In this document: positions 17,357 through 25,698 of the stretch, in pieces
Numbering within the stretch: the stretch's first letter is position 1
Layout: the number at the start of each line of letters is the position of its first letter
Source: Hyphomicrobiales bacterium
GTDB lineage: Bacteria > Pseudomonadota > Alphaproteobacteria > Rhizobiales > Rhizobiaceae
Length of the DNA: 64,000 nt
Assembly: GCA_900473185.1 (NCBI GenBank)
Contig: UCKU01000031.1
Coordinates: 88,140-152,139 of the forward strand
Reading direction: 5' to 3'
The notes under the pieces: model-generated
What the model saw: the letters and a program-made list of their open reading frames with translations, nothing else
Database searches by the model: none
Told to the model about the DNA's origin: nothing
Made by a program: the position numbers and the translations under genes

Positions 17357-18076
17357 GGTATTCACAGGCGCGTTGATCCATTCGGCAGGCTGTCGGCCAC
17401 GTCTCGACAAGGTCACGAGAGAGTGGACCGCAATTGCCGGCAGCGCGACGACCGCGGCCCAATGAGCGAAAAACGGTGTCACCGATGAGGTGAAGTCCCA
17501 GAAGTCGAGGCTGTAGCTGAACGTGAGCTTGGTCCAGACCCCGAGCACGGAGAAGCTCCAGACGCCGCAAGCCGCAAGCGCGATTGCCGCAATCCTCGAT
17601 GCTATGACGACATCAGGGCGATCCAGGCTGATTGCAAACCGGTTCCGGACGAGGTTCGACACGCGATGCCAGTGGATGCCGATATGGCCGCCGACTGATA
17701 TCATCAGCCAGTAGGCCGAAAACCAATGCACTTCGCGCAGCGTGATGCTGTCGGGCAAGGGGAGCATGCCGAAAATCGACTGCGAAATCGCGACGCTCGT
17801 CACCAGCAGGACGGTCATGTTGGCAATGAGAATGAGGTGCATCGCAACGATGACCGTGCGCTTCAGGTCGTACGACCCCCTGAAGAGGTTCCTGAACCAG
17901 ATCCTGTTGAACGCGATATGCCACCCGAGCAGGATGAACAGCGAGACCCCTGATATCTCGTGGGCAATGTTGCCGAGCCACCAATAGGCAAGGCCCAACA
18001 ACAGCGATACGGCCATCGCAGCCGGCAAAAGCAGGCGTTTTCGCACGACTGATGACCTCGGCCAGCGCCATGTCAT
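17300..18076 (-). CDS. DUF4405-type membrane cytochrome b-like protein
   Basis: About 258 residues with a start ATG at 18076 that overlaps the stop of the P460 gene (ATGA). At least five hydrophobic helices are visible (LLPAAMAVSLLLGLAYWWLG; GVSLFILLGWHIAFN; AMHLILIANMTVLLVTSVAI; FSAYWLMISVGGHIGIHWH; IAAIALAACGVWSFSVLG). Histidines lie inside helices (GWH, AMH, EVH, GGHIGIHWH), as in membrane cytochrome b subunits that bind heme. With the periplasmic cytochrome P460 it could form an electron pathway between the quinone pool and the periplasm; this is inference from context. Confidence 0.8.
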   Translation of the reverse strand: MTWRWPRSSVVRKRLLLPAAMAVSLLLGLAYWWLGNIAHEISGVSLFILLGWHIAFNRIWFRNLFRGSYDLKRTVIVAMHLILIANMTVLLVTSVAISQSIFGMLPLPDSITLREVHWFSAYWLMISVGGHIGIHWHRVSNLVRNRFAISLDRPDVVIASRIAAIALAACGVWSFSVLGVWTKLTFSYSLDFWDFTSSVTPFFAHWAAVVALPAIAVHSLVTLSRRGRQPAEWINAPVNTSCTEQIGGHIVDEGPDLG

Positions 18077-18543
18077 TGCGTCGTCTCGTCGAAATTCATG
18101 GCGTCGGTGGAGGTGAACAGGAACTGCCGGTCCTGACGGGAGCGATGACAGGAATAGCACTGGGCAGTGTTTTCGTCGGCCTTGATCGTCCGGTCGGGCC
18201 AGAACCATTGATACTGCCAGTCGTCTACGCCGTCGCCCACCTTCTCAGAAACCAGATATCGATGCAGGACATCGCTCTGATAGTCGACCAGGACGACATG
18301 CGTTCCCCTCGGCACCGGCTGGCCGGCCTTGATTGCAGCCAGCGCTTGCCTGCTCGTCAGCATGTGCTCGCGGGTCACTCCGCGGCGAACGGTCGTGTAG
18401 TGTACGAGCCGGTCGAGAGGCGGAAAGGTCACCGAGTTCGCATCGGCGAAGGCGGGCGTTGGAGGGGATGCGAGGTAGCCGGCACCAAGTACGGGGATGC
18501 CGGCAATTGCAGCGAATACCAGTTTCCAGGATGATGTCTTCAT
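18073..18543 (-). CDS. Cytochrome P460-family protein
   Basis: A 156-residue exported hemoprotein. An N-terminal signal (WKLVFAAIAGIPVLGAGYLA) precedes the mature P460 domain: VTFPPLDRLVHYTTVRRG, HVVLVDYQSDVLHRYLV, DDWQYQWFWPD, and the heme c motif CYSCH near residue 135 in ENTAQCYSCHRSRQDRQFL. P460 proteins oxidise hydroxylamine or detoxify nitric oxide in ammonia oxidisers and methylotrophs; in other bacteria the role is less clear. It overlaps both neighbours by ATGA junctions (18540-18543 and 18073-18076), so all three are translationally coupled. Confidence 0.87.
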   Translation of the reverse strand: MKTSSWKLVFAAIAGIPVLGAGYLASPPTPAFADANSVTFPPLDRLVHYTTVRRGVTREHMLTSRQALAAIKAGQPVPRGTHVVLVDYQSDVLHRYLVSEKVGDGVDDWQYQWFWPDRTIKADENTAQCYSCHRSRQDRQFLFTSTDAMNFDETTQ

Positions 18544-18716
18544 CTTTGCAGATCCTTTTGAGGACGGTCTGAAGAGGAATTTCCGTCATCGAAGCGATGG
18601 CCCGTGACCGCGCCGACCAGCGAGAGCGCGAACCAGTCGATGAGAGCTTCCATGCTTCCCGAACAGGCCCGGAACCACGCGGCCCTTGCTGTCAGCACCT
18701 GTCGTTGATCCTTCAT
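18540..18716 (-). CDS. Small ORF coupled to the cytochrome P460 gene
   Basis: A 58-residue reading starting at the ATG at 18716 (MKDQRQVLT) and ending in a TGA that overlaps the P460 start as ATGA. GAGAGA precedes it by about six bases. It has a hydrophobic stretch (ALIDWFALSLVGAVTGH) in the middle that could be one membrane helix. No family was recognised. The precise overlap with the next gene is the main reason to consider it real; otherwise it could be a leader peptide. Confidence 0.45.
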   Translation of the reverse strand: MKDQRQVLTARAAWFRACSGSMEALIDWFALSLVGAVTGHRFDDGNSSSDRPQKDLQR

Positions 18717-18814
18717 CGCCGATCTCTCGTTGCGTGTTGGTCGAGCGTGCGGGCGATGGAAAGCCCTTGATGGAAGGGCTCTCCGGTTGGTCAAAGCCAC
18801 AGCTGGCGGATGGA

Positions 18815-19948
18815 TCAGACGAGGTGCTGATCGAAGAAGCTGCCGAGCCTGTCGAACGGGATGAGGTCGACACGATCATAGAGGTCGACATGGCCGGCAC
18901 CTTTGACCCATATGAGTTCCTTCGGCTCGGACGCGCGCTTGTAGGCGTCTTCGCTGAATTCCTTCGAATGGGCCTGGTCGCCCGAGATGAACAGCATCGG
19001 TCGCGGAGAGATCGTCTCGATGTCGTTGAACGGGTAGAAGTTCGCGAACTTGACGACGCTGGTCAGCGTCGGCTTCGTGGTCGTCTCCCTGGTCGCGCCG
19101 GCCGGGGTGAATTCGCCGCGCGGGGTGCGATAGAAATCGTAGAATTCGCGCTGGATCGGATCGGTATCATCAGTCAGTTCGAGGGTCGTGCCGCCGACAT
19201 ACCGGATTGCACCGCCGTCGAATTCCGACCAGCGCTGCTCTGCGGCCGTGGCGATGATCTGCTTGCGCTGTTCGACGCTCTGCGACTTGTTCAGGGCGTC
19301 CCTGAAGGCCGCGCCCATGTCGTACATGCTGACAGTCGCGACAGCCTTGATGCGCGGATCGATCTTCGCAGCGCTAACGATGAAGCTGCCGCTGCCGCAG
19401 ATGCCGATGCCGCCGATGCGCTGACGGTCGACATAGGTCTGGCTGCCGAGGAAATCGACGCCCGCGCTGAAGGCCTCGGCATAGATATCGGGAGAAACGA
19501 GATTGCGGGACTGGCCTTCGCTTTCGCCCCAGAACGGCAGGTCGATGGACATGGCGACAAAGCCCTGTTCCGCCATTTTGGTGGCGTAGAGGTTGGCGCT
19601 CTGCTCCTTCACGGCGCCCATCGGATGGCCGACGATGATCGCCGGGTGCTTTGCGGCGCGGTCGAGATCATCAGGGAGGTAGAGGTTGCCGGCAACGTTC
19701 ATCTGGTACAGGGATTTGTAGGTTACCTTCTGGAGGGTGACCTTGTCGCTGGTGTAGAAATTGGCTGCGCCGTTGGACATGTCTTGAGCCCTTGCATTCG
19801 TGATGTCGAAGATGGAAGCCGCCCCGAGTGCGGCGACGCCGGCTCCCGCCATTTTCAGCAGGTGGCGCCGGTCGATCGCGATGGCGGGGGCTGTGGCGGG
19901 GGTGGTGGCGGAAATCGTCGTGTCGATGAGGTCTTTCTTTTCGGTCAT
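18815..19948 (-). CDS. Exported alpha/beta hydrolase with a cysteine nucleophile elbow
   Basis: A 377-residue protein with a twin-arginine-like signal (DRRHLLKMAGAGVAALGAAS, cleavage after ANARA-like NARAQ). The catalytic elbow reads GIGICGSGSF, with Cys where Ser is common, like dienelactone hydrolases and the YcjY group. The acid lies in MLFISGDQAHSKEF and the His in WVKGAGHVDLYD. HPAIIVGHPMGAVKEQSANLY forms the oxyanion region. It is the last of three minus-strand genes (MFS, cyclophilin-like, hydrolase) divergent from a LysR gene. Periplasmic location is predicted from the signal. Confidence 0.87.
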   Translation of the reverse strand: MTEKKDLIDTTISATTPATAPAIAIDRRHLLKMAGAGVAALGAASIFDITNARAQDMSNGAANFYTSDKVTLQKVTYKSLYQMNVAGNLYLPDDLDRAAKHPAIIVGHPMGAVKEQSANLYATKMAEQGFVAMSIDLPFWGESEGQSRNLVSPDIYAEAFSAGVDFLGSQTYVDRQRIGGIGICGSGSFIVSAAKIDPRIKAVATVSMYDMGAAFRDALNKSQSVEQRKQIIATAAEQRWSEFDGGAIRYVGGTTLELTDDTDPIQREFYDFYRTPRGEFTPAGATRETTTKPTLTSVVKFANFYPFNDIETISPRPMLFISGDQAHSKEFSEDAYKRASEPKELIWVKGAGHVDLYDRVDLIPFDRLGSFFDQHLV

Positions 19949-20007
19949 CTGCGGTCTCCTTGAGGGGGGAATTGCATTTCGCCGCGCGCGGCAGGTGGAC
20001 GCATCGC

Positions 20008-20478
20008 TCAGGCGGGATCGATGCGAAGCGGGTGGTCGCCGCGTGTGAGAAGCGGCTCGAAACCTTGGTCGAAGCGGCCGAGGCGGATCAGGCCCTTCGA
20101 GTAGCGATAGCTGGCGTAGTAGAAGACGAGATTGCCCCAGGGGGCGTAGTAGGCGATGTCACCAGGACGTTCGCCGCCGAACGGTTCGTCCCGTATCTCG
20201 GTCAGCTTCCGTGGCAGGTAGGCGATCTTCTCGTTGGTCGAATAGTCGCCGATCGTGAGGTCGAGGGGCAGCATCCCCAGGAGTTCCCGCGCCGACAGGT
20301 TGTCATGGAGGGTCGCCGTCATGACGTGCCCGTCGAACGTCATCCTGAACTTCATCGCGGATGGCTCCTGTCTCGTTGATTGCCCATGGGACGATGATGG
20401 CAGCCAGGCGGCGGCCAGCGTCGTCGCGATGAAATGGCGGCGACCGATCACGGCGCGCTCCTCTTTGTCGAGCGCCAT
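20008..20478 (-). CDS. Exported cyclophilin-like-fold protein
   Basis: A 156-residue protein. The first 35 residues carry a Tat-like signal (IGRRHFIATTLAAAWLPSSS); an internal ATG (MKFRMTFDG) would give a cytoplasmic form of about 115 residues, the length of many family members. The core is typical of the cyclophilin-like (TM1367-type) family: TATLHDNLSARELLGMLPLD, KIAYLPRKLTEI, GDIAYYAPWGNLVFYY, and LIRLGRFDQGFEPLL. The function of the family is unknown. Its start overlaps the end of the MFS gene by 31 bases, so the two are co-transcribed. Confidence 0.82.
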   Translation of the reverse strand: MALDKEERAVIGRRHFIATTLAAAWLPSSSHGQSTRQEPSAMKFRMTFDGHVMTATLHDNLSARELLGMLPLDLTIGDYSTNEKIAYLPRKLTEIRDEPFGGERPGDIAYYAPWGNLVFYYASYRYSKGLIRLGRFDQGFEPLLTRGDHPLRIDPA

Positions 20479-21659
20479 GCGGCCACGGCGAGCAGGGACG
20501 AGCCCGTCAGAAGGACGGCGGCGAACAGGAAGGTCATCCGCCAGCCGGCATTGTCGAAGAGCAGGCCTCCGAGTGAAGCGCCGAGAGTGATCGCGAGCTG
20601 GATGACAGCCACCTGGAGACCGCCGCCCGCCTCGGCGTCATCGGCCATCGTCCGGGATAGCCAGGTGCCCCATCCGACCGGAGCCGCCGTCGCGAACAGT
20701 CCCCAGCCGACGAGAAGGATCGCAGTGGCTGTCGCCGAGGAGCCGAATACGATCAGGCCTATTGCGATCCCGGCCATAACAAGCGGAATGGCGCCGAGAA
20801 TGCTGAACAGCCGCGACTGGAGAAGCCGGCTGATCCAATAGGTTCCCGCGACCCCGGCGAGCCCCATCAGCAGAAGCAGCAGCGACAGTGCGGAAATCGA
20901 GACTGACGTCACCGTTTCCAGGAAGGGACGGAGATAGGTGAACAGCGCGAACTGCCCGGCAAACAGAAAAAGGATGGATGCCATGCCGATCGCGACCTGC
21001 GGACGGAGCAGAAGCCGGAAAACATTCGACGGTCCTTCGATGCGCTTCGCAGACGGCAGCGAAGGAAGGCTGAGCCACTGCCAGACCAGGGAAACGAGCG
21101 CCAGGGGGACGACTGCGAAGAAGGCCCCGCGCCAGCCGATGTAGCTGCCCAGCATGCTTGCGAGCGGAGCCGAAATAGTTGCCGCAATGGCGTTGCCCGC
21201 GTTCAGCATCGCCAGGCCCCTGGGGACCGAGCTCTTGGGGACCAGACGCATGATGATGGCGGTCGACATCGACCAGAAGCCGCCGATGGCGACACCCAGC
21301 ATGGCGCGTCCGGCCATGAGCACCAGGTAATCAGGCGCGAAGGTGACAACGGTGCCGGAGACGACGAGCATCAGTGAGAAGGACGTCAGCACGAGACGGC
21401 GGTCGATGCCGCGGGTCACGTTTGCGACGAAGAGGCTGGTCAGGACGGCGAAGATGCCGGAAATCGAGATCGCCTGACCTGCGCGCCCCTCAGTGACGCC
21501 GAGATCGCTTGCGATGGGGGAGAGGAGGCTGACCGGCATGAATTCCGATGCGATGAGCACGGCCACGCACAGCGCCATCGCCAGCACCGCGCCCCATGCG
21601 GCAGGAGCGGGGATAGAGCGGACCGGGACGTCCGTTCGAATGAGTGTTTGCTGATCCAT
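20448..21659 (-). CDS. MFS transporter, DHA1 (AraJ/NepI-like) group
   Basis: A 403-residue major-facilitator exporter with 12 predicted helices. The start ATG at 21659 gives MDQQTLIRTDVPV and then the first helix AVLAMALCVAVLIASEFMPV. The AS(E)FMPVSLLSPIASDLGVTE motif and GRAMLGVAIGGFWSMSTAI (motif B/C region) belong to the AraJ, NepI and PbuE branch that exports sugars, purine nucleosides or drugs. It heads an operon with a cyclophilin-like protein and an exported hydrolase and is divergent from LysR. The substrate cannot be inferred. Confidence 0.9.
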   Translation of the reverse strand: MDQQTLIRTDVPVRSIPAPAAWGAVLAMALCVAVLIASEFMPVSLLSPIASDLGVTEGRAGQAISISGIFAVLTSLFVANVTRGIDRRLVLTSFSLMLVVSGTVVTFAPDYLVLMAGRAMLGVAIGGFWSMSTAIIMRLVPKSSVPRGLAMLNAGNAIAATISAPLASMLGSYIGWRGAFFAVVPLALVSLVWQWLSLPSLPSAKRIEGPSNVFRLLLRPQVAIGMASILFLFAGQFALFTYLRPFLETVTSVSISALSLLLLLMGLAGVAGTYWISRLLQSRLFSILGAIPLVMAGIAIGLIVFGSSATATAILLVGWGLFATAAPVGWGTWLSRTMADDAEAGGGLQVAVIQLAITLGASLGGLLFDNAGWRMTFLFAAVLLTGSSLLAVAAWRSTKRSAP

Positions 21660-21691
21660 GCCCACAAACATAATCCGGGCTGACTGCGAAG

Positions 21692-21706
21692 ATTAGCGCT
21701 TGCAAT
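21692..21706. promoter_or_regulatory. LysR-type T-N11-A box between the MFS and LysR genes
   Basis: ATT (21692-21694), nine bases, AAT (21704-21706), flanked by an outer GCGAA/TTCGC dyad at about 21686-21690 and 21706-21710. It fits the consensus LysR recognition dyad in a 100-base divergent region. Confidence 0.45.
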
Positions 21707-21761
21707 TCGCTTGGACTTATCGATTTTTGACATTAATCAACGGATGCAAAGGGCGCGCTGA

Positions 21762-22652
21762 ATGAAGCGGGAAGACCTGAACGACATGCTCTGGTTTCTG
21801 GTCGTGGCCGAGGAGCGGAGCTTCACCAAGGCCGCGGCAAAGCTTGGAACATCGCAGTCGACGATCAGCCACACGATCAAGAAGCTCGAGGCGCGAATGG
21901 GGTTGCGGCTTCTGACGCGCACCACACGGAGCGTGTCGCCAACCGAAGCGGGCGAAAGGCTCATCAGGTCGCTCGCGCCCCGCATTGAGGAACTGGAGTC
22001 CGAGATCGACGAACTGATGGAGATCAGGGACAAGCCGTCCGGCACGGTCAGGATCACGCTGTCGGACCATGCTCTCGAGAGTGTCGTCTGGCCGAAGCTG
22101 CGTCCACTGCTGAGCCAGTATCCGGACATCAAGGTCGAGCTGAACAGCGACAACGGTTTCCGCAATATCGTCGAAGAAAGGTTCGACGCCGGCGTACGGC
22201 TCGGTGAGAGCCTCGACAAGGATATGATTGCCGTCCGGATCGGACCTGATTGGCGCCTCGTCGCCGTCGCGTCCCCGGAATATCTGGCGATGCGTCCCGC
22301 GCCGGAGACGCCGCAGGACCTTGTCGGCCATGACTGCATCAACCACCGGCAGGCGCGGGCAGGCGGGTTGTACGTATGGGAATTCGAAAAAGACGGTCGC
22401 GAGCTCCGCGTCCGGGTAGACGGGCAGCTGATCTTCAACACGTCCTACGCGATGATCGATGCTGCGGCGAGCGGATACGGTATCGCCTATGTTCCGGAAA
22501 ATCTGGTCACGAGAGATATCGCCACGGGACGCCTTGTCCAGCTTCTCGACGATTGGTCGCCGTTCTTTCCGGGCTACTACATCTATTATCCCAGCCGACG
22601 GCAGAATTCGCCCGCCTTCAGGATCATCATCGAGGCCCTGCGGCAATTGTAG
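21762..22652 (+). CDS. LysR-family regulator
   Basis: A 296-residue LysR regulator: HTH in residues 5-62 (MLWFLVVAEERSFTKAAAKL, STISHTIKKLEARMGLRLLT) and an effector domain from about 90 (IKVELNSDNGFRNIVEERFD, RLGESLDKDMIAVRIGPDWR). The last pattern (RLGESLDKDM) is typical of the AaeR-like group that controls neighbouring exporters and reductases. It is divergent from the MFS-cyclophilin-hydrolase operon, which it probably controls. Confidence 0.92.
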   Translation: MKREDLNDMLWFLVVAEERSFTKAAAKLGTSQSTISHTIKKLEARMGLRLLTRTTRSVSPTEAGERLIRSLAPRIEELESEIDELMEIRDKPSGTVRITLSDHALESVVWPKLRPLLSQYPDIKVELNSDNGFRNIVEERFDAGVRLGESLDKDMIAVRIGPDWRLVAVASPEYLAMRPAPETPQDLVGHDCINHRQARAGGLYVWEFEKDGRELRVRVDGQLIFNTSYAMIDAAASGYGIAYVPENLVTRDIATGRLVQLLDDWSPFFPGYYIYYPSRRQNSPAFRIIIEALRQL

Positions 22653-22727
22653 GCATCGAAGGACAGGCTGTCGGGCGGCCCTCGAAGCTGGCGATCGACG
22701 AGCCGAACTTGAAACCAAAGGCAAAAA

Positions 22728-22755
22728 GTAATACCTTGTCGTGGAGCGGTATTAC
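22728..22755. promoter_or_regulatory. Palindromic operator of the VapBC operon
   Basis: GTAATACC (22728-22735) and GGTATTAC (22748-22755) are perfect inverted arms with a 12-base spacer, ending 12 bases before the antitoxin ATG. Toxin-antitoxin operons are autorepressed at such sites; the AbrB-type antitoxin dimer is the expected binder. Confidence 0.6.
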
Positions 22756-22767
22756 AGGATTGCGATC

Positions 22768-23001
22768 ATGGCGACGACGGTGACGGCAAAAGGGCAGGTG
22801 ACGATCCCGAAAGCGGTTCGCGAGCTCCTGGGGATCACGCCTGGAAGCAAGGTCGATTTTCATCGGGCCGCAGATGGCAGCGTGGTGCTGACGCGCGCTG
22901 ACAGGAAAAAGCCGGCCAGCCGCTTCGAGCAGCTTCGCGGACATGCCGGAACGGGCCTGGACACGGATGCGATCATGGCGCTCACCCGCGGTGATACGTG
23001 A
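22768..23001 (+). CDS. vapB: AbrB/MazE-type antitoxin (VapB)
   Basis: A 77-residue antitoxin from ATG 22768. The N-terminal swapped-hairpin DNA-binding domain is plain: ATTVTAKGQVTIPKAVRELL followed by GITPGSKVDFHRAADGSVVL. The C-terminal part (RFEQLRGHAGTGLDTDAIMA) is the toxin-neutralising tail. It overlaps the toxin by GTGA (22998-23001), the usual coupling that keeps antitoxin in excess. Confidence 0.9.
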   Translation: MATTVTAKGQVTIPKAVRELLGITPGSKVDFHRAADGSVVLTRADRKKPASRFEQLRGHAGTGLDTDAIMALTRGDT

Positions 23002-23402
23002 CGCTTGTCGATACCAACGTCCTGCTCGATCTCGTAACGAACGACCCGGTCTGGGCCGACTGGTCGATAGACCAACTCGAAGCGGCCAGTCTTGTGGGTC
23101 CATTGCTCATCAATGATATCATCTATGCCGAACTTGCCGTCCGCTACGAACGCATCGAGGAACTTGATGCGTTTATCGATGAAGCGGAACTGATCCTGGC
23201 TCCTTTCCCGCGTGCTGCGCTGTTTCTGGCCGGGAAGGCATTCACACAATATCGCCGGGCCGGTGGGTCCCGTACCGGTGTCTTGCCGGATTTTCTCATT
23301 GGTGCGCACGCCGCGGTTCAGAAGCTGCCGGTGCTCACGCGCGATGTAGGCCGGTATCGCTCCTACTTCCCGACCATCGAGTTGATATCGCCAACTGGAT
23401 GA
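22998..23402 (+). CDS. vapC: PIN-domain toxin (VapC)
   Basis: A 134-residue PIN-domain ribonuclease with a GTG start overlapping the antitoxin stop. The acidic metal-binding residues are visible: LVDTNVLLDLV (first Asp), NDIIYAELAVRYE (Glu), GVLPDFLIGAHA (third Asp) and VLTRDVGRYRSYFP (fourth). VapC toxins cleave RNA, often initiator tRNA, and are held inactive by VapB. Conserved catalytic residues indicate an intact toxin. Confidence 0.92.
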   Translation: MTLVDTNVLLDLVTNDPVWADWSIDQLEAASLVGPLLINDIIYAELAVRYERIEELDAFIDEAELILAPFPRAALFLAGKAFTQYRRAGGSRTGVLPDFLIGAHAAVQKLPVLTRDVGRYRSYFPTIELISPTG

Positions 23403-23559
23403 CTGAGAGACAGGACCGAGAGCAGGGCAGATATCTGCATTGACGAACCCACTTCGCTCCCCAGGATATCGTGACTTGACGAGCGCTCTGGATTTGAGGT
23501 ACGTACATCATTGTGTCGGACACGCGATCCATCCAACAGGGGCGCGGGAGGAAAATGGA

Positions 23560-24210
23560 ATGAAGGAGTTCAGTGTCGATCCAAAATTTGTCGTGAGGGA
23601 CGAACAGGCTCTTCGAGAGCTGTTTCAGCCGACGCATGCTCTGGCAGCTCAGAAGTGTATGGGCGCACTCGACAGGCACGCACAGGAATTTATCAGGCGA
23701 TCGCCATTCCTGTGCATCGGCACCCAGAACCAGGATGGCAAAGCCGATGTCAGCCCTCGCGGCGACCCGGTCGGCTTCGTGAAAATCCTCGATCCGCACA
23801 CGCTGGCGATCCCGGACCGGCCGGGCAACAATCGCCTCGATACGCTGGCCAATATTCTCACCAATCCGAGCATTGGGCTGCTCTTCATCATTCCGGGATT
23901 TGACGATACGCTTCGCGTGAATGGCGAAGCAAGCCTCGTGACCGATCCTGAGATCCTTGGGGATGTGGGTGTCGGCGATCGTGTGCCCAAGCTTGCTATA
24001 TTGGTCAAGGTGGGCGAGGTTTTCCTGCACTGCGCCAAGGCATTCAGGCGCTCGCATTTGTGGGACCCGGAGCACTTTCAGGATCGCAGCGAGATGCCCT
24101 CGCTTTCAAAGATCATCCTGGATCAGACGACCGGCGCTCCGACCGATGATACCGAAATGCGCAAGATAGATGACGCACTCGAAGACGCCTACAGGAAGTC
24201 GCTCTATTGA
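23560..24210 (+). CDS. FMN-dependent PPOX-class flavoprotein (MSMEG_1061-like)
   Basis: A 216-residue protein of the pyridoxamine 5'-phosphate oxidase-like fold. The start ATG at 23560 has GGGAGGAAAATGGA upstream; the longer frame is not needed. Core motifs are PFLCIGTQNQDGKADVSPRG, HTLAIPDRPGNNRLDTLANI, PSIGLLFIIPGFDDTLRVNG and LVKVGEVFLHCAKAFRRSHL, characteristic of the MSMEG_1061 group that binds FMN or F420-like cofactors as a dimer. The substrate is unknown. It is probably monocistronic. Confidence 0.87.
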   Translation: MKEFSVDPKFVVRDEQALRELFQPTHALAAQKCMGALDRHAQEFIRRSPFLCIGTQNQDGKADVSPRGDPVGFVKILDPHTLAIPDRPGNNRLDTLANILTNPSIGLLFIIPGFDDTLRVNGEASLVTDPEILGDVGVGDRVPKLAILVKVGEVFLHCAKAFRRSHLWDPEHFQDRSEMPSLSKIILDQTTGAPTDDTEMRKIDDALEDAYRKSLY

Positions 24211-24289
24211 CGGCTCCTGACTGGACGGGTGGTATCGGCTGAACCGCGGCTGCGATCTGGCAGGTCTATTCGAGTTGGTTGGAATTTGG

Positions 24290-24859
24290 ATGTTGGACGG
24301 ACACCCGATCCTGGTCATACCTGACCTTGAGAAGCTCTCGGGCTATGAAGCGGCGCTGGCGAAAGGCTGGTCGCCCGACCCGCGGCGCATCGGAGATGCC
24401 GGCTTCATCGAAGCCGAACTTCAGGACCTTCGCAATGATCCCGCGGCATATCTCGACAAGCTGACGGGGCGACATGCTTCGGCCGAACCGCAGATCAGCG
24501 ATACCGCCATGGCGCTCACCAATCACGCGTTCTGGATTTGGGATGGGGAGTTCTGCGGCAAGATCGACCTGCGCTATCTGCCCGTTAGCTGGACAGTCCC
24601 CGACAGCATCCCGGGACATGTCGGATACTCGGTGGTGCCTTGGAAACAGGGTCGGGGCTATGCCACAGCCGCGCTCGATGCTCTGCTCCAGTTCGCAAAA
24701 TCCCGGGGGCTGAGTGAGATCGATATTCTCTGCAATGAAGAGAATGTCGTTTCCCGCGCTGTCATTGAGCGAGTTGGCGGGAAGCTGGTGCGCCGCGCGC
24801 CCCATCCCTCAGACAGGCCCGAGCAGCAGAAGCTGTTTTTTAGGGTTCCATTGGTCTAG
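24290..24859 (+). CDS. GNAT-family N-acetyltransferase
   Basis: A 189-residue acetyltransferase of the YhhY/RimI-like large group. The CoA motif is in VPWKQGRGYATAALDALLQF, after HVGYSVV; the terminal strand includes ENVVSRAVIERVGGKLVRRA. The N-terminal segment (ALTNHAFWIWDGEFCGKIDL) is typical of the 'GNAT with DxxxW' rhizobial subgroup. The ATG at 24290 is chosen over a TTG at 24275. No neighbours suggest the substrate. Confidence 0.87.
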   Translation: MLDGHPILVIPDLEKLSGYEAALAKGWSPDPRRIGDAGFIEAELQDLRNDPAAYLDKLTGRHASAEPQISDTAMALTNHAFWIWDGEFCGKIDLRYLPVSWTVPDSIPGHVGYSVVPWKQGRGYATAALDALLQFAKSRGLSEIDILCNEENVVSRAVIERVGGKLVRRAPHPSDRPEQQKLFFRVPLV

Positions 24860-24900
24860 GTCCTGGCTACCGGCGGACCGTGGCCTTAATCGGAGCCGCG

Positions 24901-24923
24901 GTGCGGCATCAGCGAAGCCGCAC
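24901..24923. terminator. GC hairpin between convergent GNAT and LysE genes
   Basis: GTGCGGC (24901-24907) and GCCGCAC (24917-24923) form a 7-bp stem with a 9-base loop between the two convergent stop codons. No T-run follows on either strand, so it would be a weak or factor-dependent terminator. Confidence 0.35.
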
Positions 24924-24965
24924 AAGGGCCGAGTACGCTTTCGCGTAAACGATCAAAACGCCCGC

Positions 24966-25592
24966 TTAGCGATGAGCCGTCGCAAGCTTCGCGGCCAGCC
25001 CGACGAATACGAGGCCGGCAACGCGATTTAGAATGACCTGGCTTCTGTCGGAGCGCTTCAACCAGGTGCTTATCGACCCGGCAAGCAGCGAGATGACGGC
25101 GAAAGACGTGAAGGCGCAGATGATGAAGATGCCACCAAGCTGGAGCATCTGAAAAACGATGCTGCCGTTGGCGGCGGAGGTGAACTGGGGCAGAAATGCA
25201 AGGAAGAAAATCGCGACTTTCGGGTTCGTGACATTCATGACGACGCCGCGTGCCATCATTTGCCACATCGGCTTCACTTTCGCGGTTCCAGCTTCGAGTT
25301 CGTCCGGCACTGCCCGAAAGGCCTTGTAGGCCAGGTAAACAAGATAACCGGCACCGATGAACTTCAGTGCATCGAAGGCAAGCTGCGACGTCTGGAATAT
25401 TGCCGCAACACCCAAGGACACAGCGACGGTATGAAAGACAAGGCCAACGCACAGTCCTGCGGTCACCGACAGTCCGACGCCCTGACCATAAATCGCCGAT
25501 TGCATCAATACGAACAAATTATCCGGACCCGGTACCCAGCATAAAATAGTTGCTGCGGCAGCAAACGTGATGATGGTCTCAAGTGAGAGCAA
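24966..25592 (-). CDS. LysE/RhtB-family amino-acid exporter
   Basis: A 208-residue inner-membrane exporter with six hydrophobic segments. The family signature is in WVPGPDNLFVLMQSAIYGQG and VGLSVTAGLCVGLVFHTVAV, then MNVTNPKVAIFFLAFLPQF, which is the RhtB hallmark NPK. Such proteins export homoserine, threonine, lysine or other amino acids. It is single and converges on the GNAT gene. No adjacent regulator is seen. Confidence 0.9.
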   Translation of the reverse strand: MLSLETIITFAAAATILCWVPGPDNLFVLMQSAIYGQGVGLSVTAGLCVGLVFHTVAVSLGVAAIFQTSQLAFDALKFIGAGYLVYLAYKAFRAVPDELEAGTAKVKPMWQMMARGVVMNVTNPKVAIFFLAFLPQFTSAANGSIVFQMLQLGGIFIICAFTSFAVISLLAGSISTWLKRSDRSQVILNRVAGLVFVGLAAKLATAHR

Positions 25593-25698
25593 TGTCGGGA
25601 ACTCCTAAGGCTGACGCCCAATAGCACGCGAGATCTGGCGAAACTACCGGTACCGGTGTGGACATAGCGTTATCTAAAACAGTTCCGCACCGGTCATG

